A stretch of 25,518 nt of DNA from CAYGDT01 sp964348745 (GTDB lineage: Bacteria; Patescibacteriota; Gracilibacteria; Peribacterales; Peribacteraceae), in assembly GCA_964348745.1 (NCBI GenBank), contig CAYGDT010000008.1, positions 1 through 25,518 on the forward strand, in the 5' to 3' direction. Positions 14,430 to 23,180 of this stretch are shown piece after piece. Each line of letters begins with the position of its first letter. The first letter of the stretch is position 1. Made by a program: the position numbers and the translations under genes. The notes beneath the pieces were generated by a model. It did not search any database. It worked only from the letters and a program-made list of their open reading frames with translations, and had not been told where the DNA came from.

Positions 14430-14458
14430 TTGTAACAAGTACGTAAATATAGTATAAT
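14430..14458 (+). promoter_or_regulatory. Strong promoter giving a leaderless or nearly leaderless mRNA
   Basis: TTGTAA (14430-14435), 17-base spacer, TATAAT (14453-14458). The expected start at about 14465 is only about three bases before the ATG at 14468. Confidence 0.75.
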
Positions 14459-14467
14459 GTATTTAAG

Positions 14468-15982
14468 ATGGCTAAAAGAAAAAGAAAAAATGAATCAGGC
14501 ATTACTGATGAATCGAATGATCCCATAGATCAACGAGAAGACTCAAAAGAAGTGCTCGATGAAAATGATGCTAAACAAATCGCATCAGCAGTTCGGCATG
14601 ATGTACTCGATACATTTGCTGATCATGAGCGTGTGTTCATTGGGAATTTTAAAGAGTATTTTAATAGCAAGAGTCATGTAAAAGCTGATCTTAAAGCGTT
14701 TGCAGTGCAAGGAGAGCACTGTCCTGTGCATATGCTTTCAATTGGTAAAAAACAGAAAGACAGACTAACTACCATGATGCCTTTTATCATTACTACTTCG
14801 GGTGGAGGAGAACTGGTCGGGGCAACAGACTATCTTCTTGCGGCTGCGAAACATTACGGTTTGGCAAAAGAGAATGCCACAAAAGTAAGTGAACCGATTC
14901 AAGATGAAGTACTTCTTCGCCTTAAGCTTTTTGCTCTCGATTCTTCTCTGGAAGAAATGCAAAAGCACCACGGCGCGGGGGCTGTAAGAGCGATCAAGAA
15001 AAAAATTGATGAGGTAAGTACGAATGTAAATCCTCAAGTCGACGGCACGAATGCCGATCCCTCTCCACATGCGAACGAAGCAGGTGATCCAAATACTGAC
15101 GTTGTGAGTACAGTTCATCAATCAGAACGTGATTCTGTAGATCCGAATGCAGCAAATGATGTTGAATTAGAACAGCCTGCGCCTGCAGCAGAATCACAAC
15201 CAGTCGTAGCGCAAACAGCTGCTCCGCAAGACACTTCTGATACTGGTGGTGTGCAAAATGTAGTAACGAGTACGGCTCAGATACCTGGAGGGCAGCATGT
15301 GCATGTGCACTTTCATCGCGGGCGGCGCAGGCGCAGGCGCGGTGATGCGCAAACTCCAGCAGCGCAAGGTCCAGATGCTCCACCTGCAGCAGAGACACCC
15401 CCACCCGAAGCCACTGCAAATGTACTCCCTGAACAACAGCATGAATTTGAGGCGCGATTACTTGCGGCAGTTGCACAAATGGCTGCAGATCAAAACGCGC
15501 AAATTACCGAGCGTGAACGTCAGATCCTAGCGCAGCAGCAGGCGGCGCAGGTTCAAGCAGATGCGGATCGCGCAGCTTTAGAAGCAGGTCAGCGGCAAGT
15601 CCAGGCAGATCGCAGTCGTATTGCACAAGAGCAGGCAGCGGCCCAGCAACAAGCTGCGAACCAAGCTGCCGCTGCTCGTCAACGCAATGTATTACCCTCT
15701 CTGAGCGGGTGGAGCACTGCAAGGAGCCCCGTTCGATTTACGGCAGACCAGACGCGCCAGCGGTTTAACACAGAGCATGCTAACGGTTCTGGTATGTGGG
15801 CATCGATGATGAAACATGTCACTGCGGATAGGAAAACTGGAGGAGCCTTTGGCGGTTCTGCAACCCCGGCAAATCCAACAACTCCGCCAAGCAGACCAAC
15901 GAATGCACCGACCACCCCTGCGAATACACCGACCACACCTACAACTACACCGCCGACCACTCCTAGGAATCCGGCACCGTAA
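14468..15982 (+). CDS. Unknown protein with Ala/Gln coiled coil, Arg patch and Pro/Thr tail
   Basis: Not recognised. 504 residues, no signal peptide and no membrane segment. It begins MAKRKRKNESG, followed by an acidic stretch. Residues about 35-185 look like a folded, mostly helical domain (DVLDTFADHERVFIGNFKEYF, PFIITTSGGGELVGATDYLL). Residues about 185-275 are low-complexity Pro/Asp/Gln. Then come HVHVHFHRG and RRRRRR at about 275-290, an alternating His stretch beside an Arg run that could bind metal or nucleic acid. Residues about 315-400 are an Ala/Gln/Glu coiled coil, and the last 50 are Pro/Thr repeats (TPTTPTTTPPTTP). It is the first gene of a three-gene plus-strand cluster, has its own promoter, and is separated by 100 bases from the next gene, which has another. 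Cytoplasmic scaffold is a guess. Confidence 0.8.
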   Translation: MAKRKRKNESGITDESNDPIDQREDSKEVLDENDAKQIASAVRHDVLDTFADHERVFIGNFKEYFNSKSHVKADLKAFAVQGEHCPVHMLSIGKKQKDRLTTMMPFIITTSGGGELVGATDYLLAAAKHYGLAKENATKVSEPIQDEVLLRLKLFALDSSLEEMQKHHGAGAVRAIKKKIDEVSTNVNPQVDGTNADPSPHANEAGDPNTDVVSTVHQSERDSVDPNAANDVELEQPAPAAESQPVVAQTAAPQDTSDTGGVQNVVTSTAQIPGGQHVHVHFHRGRRRRRRGDAQTPAAQGPDAPPAAETPPPEATANVLPEQQHEFEARLLAAVAQMAADQNAQITERERQILAQQQAAQVQADADRAALEAGQRQVQADRSRIAQEQAAAQQQAANQAAAARQRNVLPSLSGWSTARSPVRFTADQTRQRFNTEHANGSGMWASMMKHVTADRKTGGAFGGSATPANPTTPPSRPTNAPTTPANTPTTPTTTPPTTPRNPAP

Positions 15983-16043
15983 TATAGCGCAAGAATAAAT
16001 AGTATTTAAAACTATTACTAACTTTTAGCAATCTCTACATACC

Positions 16044-16072
16044 TTCCGCGAAGAAGGGAATTTTGGTATAAT
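16044..16072 (+). promoter_or_regulatory. Extended -10 promoter in front of the 831-residue gene
   Basis: TATAAT at 16067-16072 is preceded by TGG (extended -10, TGn). The -35 candidate TTCCGC (16044-16049), 17 bases upstream, is weak. The start would be near 16079, about four bases before the ATG at 16083. Confidence 0.65.
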
Positions 16073-16082
16073 AAAAAGATTT

Positions 16083-18578
16083 ATGATAAACAAAAATCCA
16101 AATCTCGATAGGGAAGATGGCGAACAAATTCGGCAGAGTACTTTCGAGACGTGGAGCGCTCTGGAATTCGCTCTCGGATTAAATAGATTGCCGAGATTCG
16201 AAAGGTTGTATGCTCCCGATGAAGGCGGTCAAGTTGCGGTTGAAGCGTGGGTAGCTAGAGATTTGGTAAATCTTCTTTTGAGAACCCGTGGATTTGTGGG
16301 TGCGAATCTACAACCCAAGATACTGGCCGACCTGACTGCTGAGCGCCGGCGTTCAACACCGGCAACACCTCCAAACAGCATCCCAAGTTCCTTGGAAGAT
16401 CTCGCTGCATCCAATGCAGAAGCGTACTTGCGTGTTATTAATCGTGTCATTGAACGACGCGATATCGACAATATTATCAACACGCTTCCTGCAAGAATCC
16501 GCCCGACGGACGGCACAAGGAACTGGCATGTTCCCGTAGTAAATATCGGTGGTGCTAACCACGATGTTACTATTGACCTGACGCATCCGGTCTGGAGAGA
16601 GGGATCAGAACAGCAAATCCGACAGAGACTTGAAAACAGGACACTCGCTCAAGCAGGGATTCTTGCTGTGGGTTTACCATCGAACCATCTACTCACAGCC
16701 GGTGATATCATTCAACTCTTCGGTTCAAGCCGAGACGTCATTGATCCAAATCTTCCAATTCGTCAGGTGGTTGTAGAAAACTACCCCGCAAACGGTCAGA
16801 GATTGATTTTCGACATTCCGGGAATGTTACGTGCAAATCCACAATGGTCGACGCGTAGCCATGCGCTACTGCTGGCTCAAATTACTGCACTACCTGCCAA
16901 CAATAACTTTATTCGGATCATTGACATAGCTACAGGTGGTCCTGTTATTCCTGTTCTTCCTGCGCATGTTACCCATGCAGTCACCCAAGCTTTCAATCAA
17001 AATTCACGATCACCTTTAACGCCATATGCATCCATAAAACATTCACTGACACAAGCGATCACTGCACGTCAGCCGATCGATAATCTCCTGAGGGGAGCTG
17101 CGGATAACCGCGAACTGATGCTTGCGTTCTCTGCGTTGCAGAGAGATCCGACGGCAATCACGGCGATTCAGAATACAAGACTCAACGATCTGCTGACTGC
17201 AAGAACTCGTCTCGTTGAAGAGCGTGGTCTACGTTCTGCACTGGATTCGCTCAGGACGCTAACAATGCCAACCAGAACGGTTGCCGCTATTGATGCGGCA
17301 ATTGTTGCATTAGTTATGGGTGGAGGTCCAAATGCTGCCACATTGTACGATCGACAGCGCAAGGTTCTGGAAGATGAGCGCGCCAATAACATAAGGGTTA
17401 GTGCTTCCGTTCGCCAATTATTGGCAGCGATCAGGAGAACCACATCTCTGCCACCTGCGCTGACAGCACCAGGACAACCATTGCAGCCGTATGAGGCTGC
17501 GGTGGGTGGTCCAGGCTTTGAAGCTGTAATCATTGCACCAGGTAATCTGGATATCGGACAGATGGCAACTACCGTTGAACGAATATTCAATAATACCCCT
17601 GCAATCAACAACGACAAAAGCCAGATTCTAGAATCCACAGCGCATTATGATCAGGAACTCGCGACGAATTCCGAAGGCATTCGTATTGCTCAGGCCGAAC
17701 GGCAACCAAACGGTTCGGAAGCCGCATGGCTGATTGTCCGCCGCGAGATGGAAAACCGCGGCATCCGCGATGGTCAACTGGAGAAGACATTGCAATACAT
17801 GCGAAACCAGCTCGATGAAACCCCCGAATCGGCACGCGATATTCAGGAACTTACGAATTCGGTGTTTCCTTTCGAGGGTGATAATGAGGCCCCTGTGGGA
17901 TTTTGGTGGGGCGAACGAAATATTGGAGCGACGAAGGATTGGAGGAAAGATAAATCGTTTAGATGCCTCTCCACACTGGGACTCTTTAAATACAAGCCGA
18001 GTCTCCGTGCGTACAAAAATGCGCTCTTTTCAGAGCGAGGCGGCATCGGCATAACGCTTGCACAGGCAGAACTTGCAGCAAGTCGCAGCGTTCCACTGCC
18101 ACGCCTCGTAGATGCGTACTTCCGCACGGCATACCTTATGGAATTGCCGGAGACCGATCCGCGCAGGCTCCCGAATGATTCCGTGGAAATGGTGACACTG
18201 ATGCGAAAGTTGCACGCTGCCATTCTCGATAGATCTCAACTCAGTTTCCAGAATGCTTCCGGTGCGACGGAAGCAGAACTGGAACAAGTCGGCGTGCGTC
18301 CCGGGATGAAGAAAATCGAGAGACTGCAGGCGATTCAATCGTATCTGCTTGATGGCAAAGGCAGTTACATTAGTGAGAATAAAGATACGATCGAAAAAAT
18401 CATTAACCGTGCCTACGACCCGATAAAAACTGCTAACGATAACCATAAGTATTGGAAAACGGGATTATGGAATCGTACCAAGAACATATTCACAGGCGAA
18501 GGGCATGTTGCAAATCCGCTCACGTACCCGGCCCGTGGCGTTAAATGGGCTTGGAAGTTCCTTAACAAAAAAGTCTAA
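16083..18578 (+). CDS. Large protein of unknown function (831 residues)
   Basis: Not recognised. No signal peptide and no clear membrane segment. It starts MINKNPNLDREDGEQIRQST. The N-terminal part (about 20-130) is helical. Residues about 140-270 look like a mixed fold, with WHVPVVNIGGANHDVTIDLTHPVW and RQVVVENYPANGQRLIFDIPG. The middle (about 330-500) is helical and Ala/Arg-rich, and the C-terminal third (about 590-831) contains FWWGERNIGATKDWRKD, FRCLSTLGLFKYKPSLRAYKNALFSERGG and a basic, aromatic end (GVKWAWKFLNKK). The frame is long, non-repetitive and uses ordinary codons, so it is surely a gene. It ends only five bases before the next gene, so the two are co-transcribed. Confidence 0.85.
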   Translation: MINKNPNLDREDGEQIRQSTFETWSALEFALGLNRLPRFERLYAPDEGGQVAVEAWVARDLVNLLLRTRGFVGANLQPKILADLTAERRRSTPATPPNSIPSSLEDLAASNAEAYLRVINRVIERRDIDNIINTLPARIRPTDGTRNWHVPVVNIGGANHDVTIDLTHPVWREGSEQQIRQRLENRTLAQAGILAVGLPSNHLLTAGDIIQLFGSSRDVIDPNLPIRQVVVENYPANGQRLIFDIPGMLRANPQWSTRSHALLLAQITALPANNNFIRIIDIATGGPVIPVLPAHVTHAVTQAFNQNSRSPLTPYASIKHSLTQAITARQPIDNLLRGAADNRELMLAFSALQRDPTAITAIQNTRLNDLLTARTRLVEERGLRSALDSLRTLTMPTRTVAAIDAAIVALVMGGGPNAATLYDRQRKVLEDERANNIRVSASVRQLLAAIRRTTSLPPALTAPGQPLQPYEAAVGGPGFEAVIIAPGNLDIGQMATTVERIFNNTPAINNDKSQILESTAHYDQELATNSEGIRIAQAERQPNGSEAAWLIVRREMENRGIRDGQLEKTLQYMRNQLDETPESARDIQELTNSVFPFEGDNEAPVGFWWGERNIGATKDWRKDKSFRCLSTLGLFKYKPSLRAYKNALFSERGGIGITLAQAELAASRSVPLPRLVDAYFRTAYLMELPETDPRRLPNDSVEMVTLMRKLHAAILDRSQLSFQNASGATEAELEQVGVRPGMKKIERLQAIQSYLLDGKGSYISENKDTIEKIINRAYDPIKTANDNHKYWKTGLWNRTKNIFTGEGHVANPLTYPARGVKWAWKFLNKKV

Positions 18579-18583
18579 CCATC

Positions 18584-21457
18584 ATGAATTTCTCCCTCCT
18601 CTATTACCGGCGTAACAATGGCATCCGCGAGAAGCGGTTGTGTAGGCTGGCCACGGGTTCAGGACCAGATGATCTCGATCGTGCGTTCGAGGCGGTGAAA
18701 ACTTACGAATACATTGAGAAGAATCCCGACCTCAAGCGCGCACTCGAACTCTATGACAATGGCATTATGATTGATGAGTTTCCGGAACTCACTGGCGAAT
18801 CATCGGAGAGGCCGTATGCAATCGCCTTACTTCTTGAGGGTATGCTTGATAGCGGAATTATTGCCTCAAAGCTCGATTACACAACGATCACAGCGAAGGA
18901 TCTTGATCCGAATGATCCATTTAAATTCATGAAAAAGTATCCGGATCCAAATGCTCTCGGAATCTTCCTTAAGTCATTTCTTTCTGTAGACATTCTCGAT
19001 GCAATCTATGATGACGATAAGGTTGCACCGGGGTACGAAGGGAGGTTAGGTCTTGCGTATGGGAAAATCATCAACGACCAGCAGGGAAAATGGGGAGAAG
19101 ACCAGCAGATCGACAATACTCTCTGTTTACGGGTGAATATGCTGTGGTACCGGCACATACAAAAGAAAATCACCGATGAAATGGGGCGATTAACCATCCG
19201 TCGTCCTGGAAGAGAGATGGAATTCATCGAGGATCGCAGTACAGACCCTCTGTTGCGGTTTAAGCCTGATGAGATTGATCCGAAAATTCGCAGTACGTTG
19301 ACCAAACAGCAGTACCTTTCGCTGCTCAGTCAGGGAATACATGATTTCACGAAGACGAAATATAGAGACAAAGCAGATCTCCTTGGAAAGTCTGACATAA
19401 AAGTACCCGAGCGCGTCTCCACAGTCTTCACCAGCCTGTCGCTCATGCGATTTGGCACCAATGAAGCACTCAAGCGTTTTGGTGTCGAACTCGGAGAACA
19501 CGTTCGGCAGGCGTACTTCAATGCACGCATGGCTGTCCATCGTGATTCTTTTGGCGCCGAAGTTCCATCCGACGTTGCGTCTCCAGAGTTCGTACCACCC
19601 GCTTCGGAATGGCGCAGAAACCACAAGGCTGCCTACGAATTCCTGAAGAAACACCTTCCCGCTATGCCCGGTACGTCAAATTTCATATTCCTCTATTCAT
19701 TAGAGTACCACTTCGTCTTCAGTGATATCGAGCGCACCGCAGCAAGTCCGTCTCCCGAAGAACTCATGAAAAAAGACGACACCGAAGCCGCGCTTGAGCT
19801 TGTTACACAGAGTTTGATGGATTACGAGGGTGTTATGGGCGGATCTAATCGCCAACTGGATACGATGAGCAAGGAAATCACCCTCGTGCAGAATGCAGAG
19901 GCGTTCATGGGAAATGCGTGGGAATATATGAAAGACATTCAGTCGCATCCTCTCGGTTCTTCATTAATGTGGCTTACGGCAATCATCGCCGCTCGCGGAA
20001 TTATGAAAAAATTGATGGCAGGTGAGTTTAAAGTATGGGAAATTGGCTTGATTGCCGGTGCTGCAGTCGGTCTCTATCAGCACGAATCCAAAGGTCGTGC
20101 CTGGTGGAATTATGCGTTCGAGCAGTATGACGCATTTATGGGACGGGAGAAACTGAAGGACCCTAGAGAGCGCACACTTGCTAACTTCTGGCTCATCGAA
20201 AACCGGAAGGTCAAGGGAGAAACGGGACAGTTCGACACGCTCACACAGGATAAAGAGCAGCTCTGCCTTGCGCTTGTCGGACAGGTGCCCACCATCGAAG
20301 CATTGGAGTGGTATGACGAGTGGCGCATGTGGCGCAATAGGCCGCCTGCGAGCAGAGGCCCGATCCCCGCAATTCCTATTGAGTACTATGATTTCTATAA
20401 CAAGCTTGGCAGCTCCACCACTGACGAAGAGGTGGGGAACTACCTCTACCTCACGTTGCAGAAGTTCTTCATGCATCGCGGCGCCGATATTCGCGCGACA
20501 CATATTTCGTTCGATATCCCTGCCGGTATGAACGAGGATGAGGGAACGGGGTTTGCATACATTTCCGATAAGTACGTCACGCATCGCTTCTACCGAAGAG
20601 TTCTGGAGGACTTGGGTATGACGAAAGATCTAAAAGCGGAGAACATACCGATTGAAATATTTGAAGGTGATACTAAGCTCACCGATGAAGAAATCGAAAA
20701 AGAGTATCCCGATATCTGGCCGGTCATCAAGAAGTTTAAAGATGTCGATTCGAAGGAGCGCGAAACACTTAAGCGTGAACTTGCATTCATCATTCGCTTT
20801 CTCAAAGAGGATACAAGTCTCGGAGTCCCCACTGCTGGGTACCCCATGAACCATGTCTTCTACATGGAAGGAGGCATAGAAGCAGCAAAGTTTATTGCTG
20901 CCGAAGATGCAGAAGCAGCGGGATTCATGGAGAAGGTTATGGAGTGGATTAGATGGGATGCACGACCGACGGGGGATACACCCGACGTGCCTCTTGATGA
21001 TGACGATGCTGTTCCAATTATTCCACCTGATGACGATGCCATTGCTCCGGTGGTCCCGCCAACTGATGACGATGCTGCCCCTGCGGATCCGCCTGATGAT
21101 GACGCTGCTCCCATCAGCCTGCCGGACGATGATGCAGATGTGCCAGGCGTACCACTCGGTGATGATGCGCTGGCTCCTGGCGCCGCATTACTTGAAGACG
21201 ATGTTGACGCACCGGGCGTACCTCCGGGCGACGCAGACGATGCCACAAAAGTACCCGGTGTTGATTCTATTGATGTACCTTCACTTCCGGCAGATGCAGC
21301 AGCTGATGTACCAGAAGCTCTTCCTACAGTAGACGGTGATACTCCAAGAGTTGTTCCTGGAGATGATGGAGGTATTCCCCCGGACCATAGTCCGATTGAG
21401 CCAGAAAAGGACGCCGTTGGCGCTCCACCCCTTGACGAGGAAATACCTCCTGTGTAG
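18584..21457 (+). CDS. Large membrane protein with acidic Pro/Asp repeat tail, unknown function (957 residues)
   Basis: Not recognised. From ATG 18584 it starts MNFSLLYYRRNNGIREKRL. Residues about 1-450 are a soluble, charged and mostly helical region. Two hydrophobic stretches follow: SSLMWLTAIIAARGIM (about 456-471) and VWEIGLIAGAAVGLY (about 484-498), enough for a membrane hairpin or two amphipathic helices. Residues about 500-800 are again soluble, with GMNEDEGTGFAYISDKYVTHRF and KRELAFIIRFLKEDTS. The last 150 residues are repeats of the type PPDDDAAP / DDDAVPIIP, very acidic and Pro-rich, with no lysine until the end. It is coupled to the 831-residue gene by a 5-base gap. With both neighbours it probably forms one complex at the membrane (inference). 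It is convergent with the 21526 gene. Confidence 0.85.
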   Translation: MNFSLLYYRRNNGIREKRLCRLATGSGPDDLDRAFEAVKTYEYIEKNPDLKRALELYDNGIMIDEFPELTGESSERPYAIALLLEGMLDSGIIASKLDYTTITAKDLDPNDPFKFMKKYPDPNALGIFLKSFLSVDILDAIYDDDKVAPGYEGRLGLAYGKIINDQQGKWGEDQQIDNTLCLRVNMLWYRHIQKKITDEMGRLTIRRPGREMEFIEDRSTDPLLRFKPDEIDPKIRSTLTKQQYLSLLSQGIHDFTKTKYRDKADLLGKSDIKVPERVSTVFTSLSLMRFGTNEALKRFGVELGEHVRQAYFNARMAVHRDSFGAEVPSDVASPEFVPPASEWRRNHKAAYEFLKKHLPAMPGTSNFIFLYSLEYHFVFSDIERTAASPSPEELMKKDDTEAALELVTQSLMDYEGVMGGSNRQLDTMSKEITLVQNAEAFMGNAWEYMKDIQSHPLGSSLMWLTAIIAARGIMKKLMAGEFKVWEIGLIAGAAVGLYQHESKGRAWWNYAFEQYDAFMGREKLKDPRERTLANFWLIENRKVKGETGQFDTLTQDKEQLCLALVGQVPTIEALEWYDEWRMWRNRPPASRGPIPAIPIEYYDFYNKLGSSTTDEEVGNYLYLTLQKFFMHRGADIRATHISFDIPAGMNEDEGTGFAYISDKYVTHRFYRRVLEDLGMTKDLKAENIPIEIFEGDTKLTDEEIEKEYPDIWPVIKKFKDVDSKERETLKRELAFIIRFLKEDTSLGVPTAGYPMNHVFYMEGGIEAAKFIAAEDAEAAGFMEKVMEWIRWDARPTGDTPDVPLDDDDAVPIIPPDDDAIAPVVPPTDDDAAPADPPDDDAAPISLPDDDADVPGVPLGDDALAPGAALLEDDVDAPGVPPGDADDATKVPGVDSIDVPSLPADAAADVPEALPTVDGDTPRVVPGDDGGIPPDHSPIEPEKDAVGAPPLDEEIPPV
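20985..21420 (+). repeat. Degenerate repeats encoding the Pro/Asp tail
   Basis: About ten imperfect units of the form GATGATGACGATGC...CCACCT, 36-45 bases each, encode PP-x-DDDA-x-x-P. Divergence among units is high, which points to an old expansion kept for protein composition. Confidence 0.7.
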
Positions 21458-21480
21458 GCGTAAATATTTGGGTAGAAGAA

Positions 21481-21509
21481 ACCGGCCATGCGCGATGCGC
21501 ACAACCGGT
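21481..21509. terminator. Symmetric stem-loop between two convergent genes
   Basis: ACCGG (21481-21485) pairs with CCGGT (21505-21509), and TGCGC (21489-21493) with GCGCA (21497-21501), with a symmetric 3x3 internal loop and the loop GAT. It sits 24 bases after the stop at 21457 and 17 bases before the stop of the minus-strand gene. No T-run on either side, so a terminator role is only suggested by position. Confidence 0.4.
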
Positions 21510-21525
21510 CTCGGAGGTTACTGTT

Positions 21526-22173
21526 CTAAAACTTCGCAGCTTTGCTTTCAAATTGCGAATTTCGAAACCAAACCCTTGACTCTTTGAATCCCCGATCCTT
21601 GGGAATCGGAATGCCGCTTTTTGCGGTATCCTTGCTAACTGCAACATTGATCACAATGTAGCCGTTTGGTGCAGCCCCGATAGGGCTGGACGGGACATCC
21701 AAGTCCCCGATTTTGAGGAGCTGGAACTCAGCCATCGGTAGATCAGCCGATGGGGTCTCTATTGCTGGCAACGGTCCTTCAAGGTATGCTCGTGTTCGAG
21801 CGCTACCCATGGACTCCATTCCAGCAATGATCTCGTGTGGCATTTCCATAATCACGAAAACCAGTGTCCCTAACATCAAAAAAGCGAGCCCTGTTATTAA
21901 TTTTCGCAGGTTCACTCTGTTGATAGTGGTAGGTGTCGTCACTGGCACTGGAGTCATCAGCCCCAAGTCGTTCGCCTCCATAATTATTTCAACACCGATC
22001 GTAATCACTGCGCTGGCGAGAAACCAGCCAATGACAATTTTCACCCAGGCGGGGTGATACCAGTATTGCCAAAAATCTCTGCCTCCAATGCTAATGCTGA
22101 GGATTTGGACGATGAGGGTGAGCACTGCGAGAATCGCAAACGTAGTCAAAAAAACTTTCATCCATCGTGTCAT
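21526..22173 (-). CDS. Three-pass membrane protein with C-terminal outside or soluble domain, unknown function
   Basis: Not recognised. 215 residues from ATG 22171-22173. Hydrophobic segments are at about 6-28 (VFLTTFAILAVLTLIVQILSI), 43-65 (VKIVIGWFLASAVITIGVEI) and 90-110 (LITGLAFLMLGTLVFVIMEM). The remaining 100 residues form a soluble domain with FQLLKIGDLDVPSSPIG and GYIVINVAVSKD, a beta-rich look. An AGGTG lies seven bases before the ATG as a weak Shine-Dalgarno site. It has its own consensus promoter and a folded leader. Codon use and the presence of a ribosome site resemble the upstream 22412 gene more than the cluster on the plus strand. Confidence 0.75.
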   Translation of the reverse strand: MTRWMKVFLTTFAILAVLTLIVQILSISIGGRDFWQYWYHPAWVKIVIGWFLASAVITIGVEIIMEANDLGLMTPVPVTTPTTINRVNLRKLITGLAFLMLGTLVFVIMEMPHEIIAGMESMGSARTRAYLEGPLPAIETPSADLPMAEFQLLKIGDLDVPSSPIGAAPNGYIVINVAVSKDTAKSGIPIPKDRGFKESRVWFRNSQFESKAAKF

Positions 22174-22210
22174 GGGTACACCTACACTTTCTTTTCTTGA
22201 GAGAGCCGTT

Positions 22211-22244
22211 TAAGTCACAGACCCTACGCAGGTCCATCGACTTA
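22211..22244 (-). promoter_or_regulatory. Stem-loop in the leader of the 21526 gene
   Basis: TAAGTC (22211-22216) pairs with GACTTA (22239-22244); inside, GACC (22220-22223) pairs with GGTC (22231-22234) around a 7-base loop. It lies within the ~95-base leader between the promoter and ATG. Confidence 0.45.
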
Positions 22245-22273
22245 GCATGAGAATGAACAGTAACCTAATATTA

Positions 22274-22301
22274 ATTATACAATGTTTTTATTATATGTAA
22301 A
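22274..22301 (-). promoter_or_regulatory. Consensus promoter of the 21526 gene
   Basis: On the minus strand TTTACA (22301-22296), 16-base spacer, TATAAT (22279-22274), in a strongly AT-rich block. The start would be near 22267, about 95 bases before the ATG. Confidence 0.65.
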
Positions 22302-22411
22302 TACATAAATTACATCCAAATTGCCAAATCAGGATCAAATTTATGTACTTAAGAATATATTTTGGTGACGCGAGGGGGACAAATTCCCGCGTCGGAAGCA
22401 TTCTGGAGGCA

Positions 22412-22987
22412 TTAATGGCGGGGCTCGTAGCAGCCCCAGTCCCAGCTCGAGCTAGTACTGCTAACCCAACGCCGTTGCGTTGGGCAGTAGTATCGTAGTC
22501 CAGAGCTGGAACCGTAAACCGTTCTTGCTGTTCCACAGGAACAATTGTAGTTTCCTGCAACTCCGCAGTGAACGACGATGTGCTCTTGTGGCTCTGTTTC
22601 TGAGCGGCTTATGTTGTATCGGCTTTCGACGTGGTTGGTGTGGCTCTTTGCATAGTACTTCGCCATTTTCCCAACGCTGTCTTTTACCACACCATATCCT
22701 TCTTTGTTGGTTGCCAGTGCGGCTGTGACGCCGGTTTGGAAATCCGTCGAAAAGGTTGGGCTAGCTGGGTCCAGCGAAAATTCAGTCGGTGGCGTGAGAT
22801 TCCCATTTCGATCCGTTCCGAATCGAAAGTTGGCTCCGTCACTAGTTCCAGGACCATTCCAACTTACGTCGACAATTGGTTGGCCGATCACAACCCTCAA
22901 TGTCTTGTCCTTCTTTTTCTGGCCGAAAGCATTTGTCGAACTGACTGCCGCTATGGCCAACAATAACAACACGATGCGATTGCGCAT
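22412..22987 (-). CDS. Small secreted Cys-containing protein, unknown function
   Basis: Not recognised. 191 residues. MRNRIVLLLLAIAAVSSTNA is a clear signal peptide, cut near residue 20-22. The mature part is Ser/Thr/Asn-rich: VVIGQPIVDVSWNGPGTSDG, then TNKEGYGVVKDSVGKMAKYYA, and a C-terminal stretch with six Cys, including HCGVAGNYNCSCG, LRYYCPTQRRW and SWDWGCYE, which could form disulfides. Unlike almost every other gene here it has a textbook Shine-Dalgarno site, AAGGAG at 22999-22994, six bases from the ATG (22985-22987). It also has a good promoter and a 187-base structured leader. Together these hint at a gene acquired from elsewhere or one with special control. Confidence 0.78.
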   Translation of the reverse strand: MRNRIVLLLLAIAAVSSTNAFGQKKKDKTLRVVIGQPIVDVSWNGPGTSDGANFRFGTDRNGNLTPPTEFSLDPASPTFSTDFQTGVTAALATNKEGYGVVKDSVGKMAKYYAKSHTNHVESRYNISRSETEPQEHIVVHCGVAGNYNCSCGTARTVYGSSSGLRYYCPTQRRWVSSTSSSWDWGCYEPRH

Positions 22988-23047
22988 GATGCGCTCCTTT
23001 ACATTTCTGACACGGAAAAGTATGTCCCCCCACGCTTTGCAAGCTCC

Positions 23048-23094
23048 GACCTGTCCAAAGTCGAAGCAAAAGCGACGATTTGGTGGGGCAGGTC
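23048..23094 (-). promoter_or_regulatory. Three-helix stem-loop in the leader of the 22412 gene
   Basis: Nested pairs: GACCTG (23048-23053) with CAGGTC (23089-23094), CCAAA (23055-23059) with TTTGG (23079-23083), GTCG (23060-23063) with CGAC (23073-23076), closing a 9-base loop. This is 15 base pairs with small bulges, in a region that is transcribed but not translated. Confidence 0.6.
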
Positions 23095-23123
23095 AAACAG
23101 AACCTGCATTCGTGGGGTTCATA

Positions 23124-23146
23124 TTTTCATGGTATGTGCATGAAAA
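23124..23146. promoter_or_regulatory. Inverted repeat TTTTCATG-7-CATGAAAA
   Basis: A perfect 8-base inverted repeat with a 7-base centre, between the promoter at 23181-23208 and the stem-loop at 23048-23094, in the leader of the minus-strand gene. By form it could be a dimeric regulator site or an RNA hairpin. Confidence 0.5.
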
Positions 23147-23180
23147 CGCGATGGTGAGAATGAGCGCGATTCTGGTAGTT

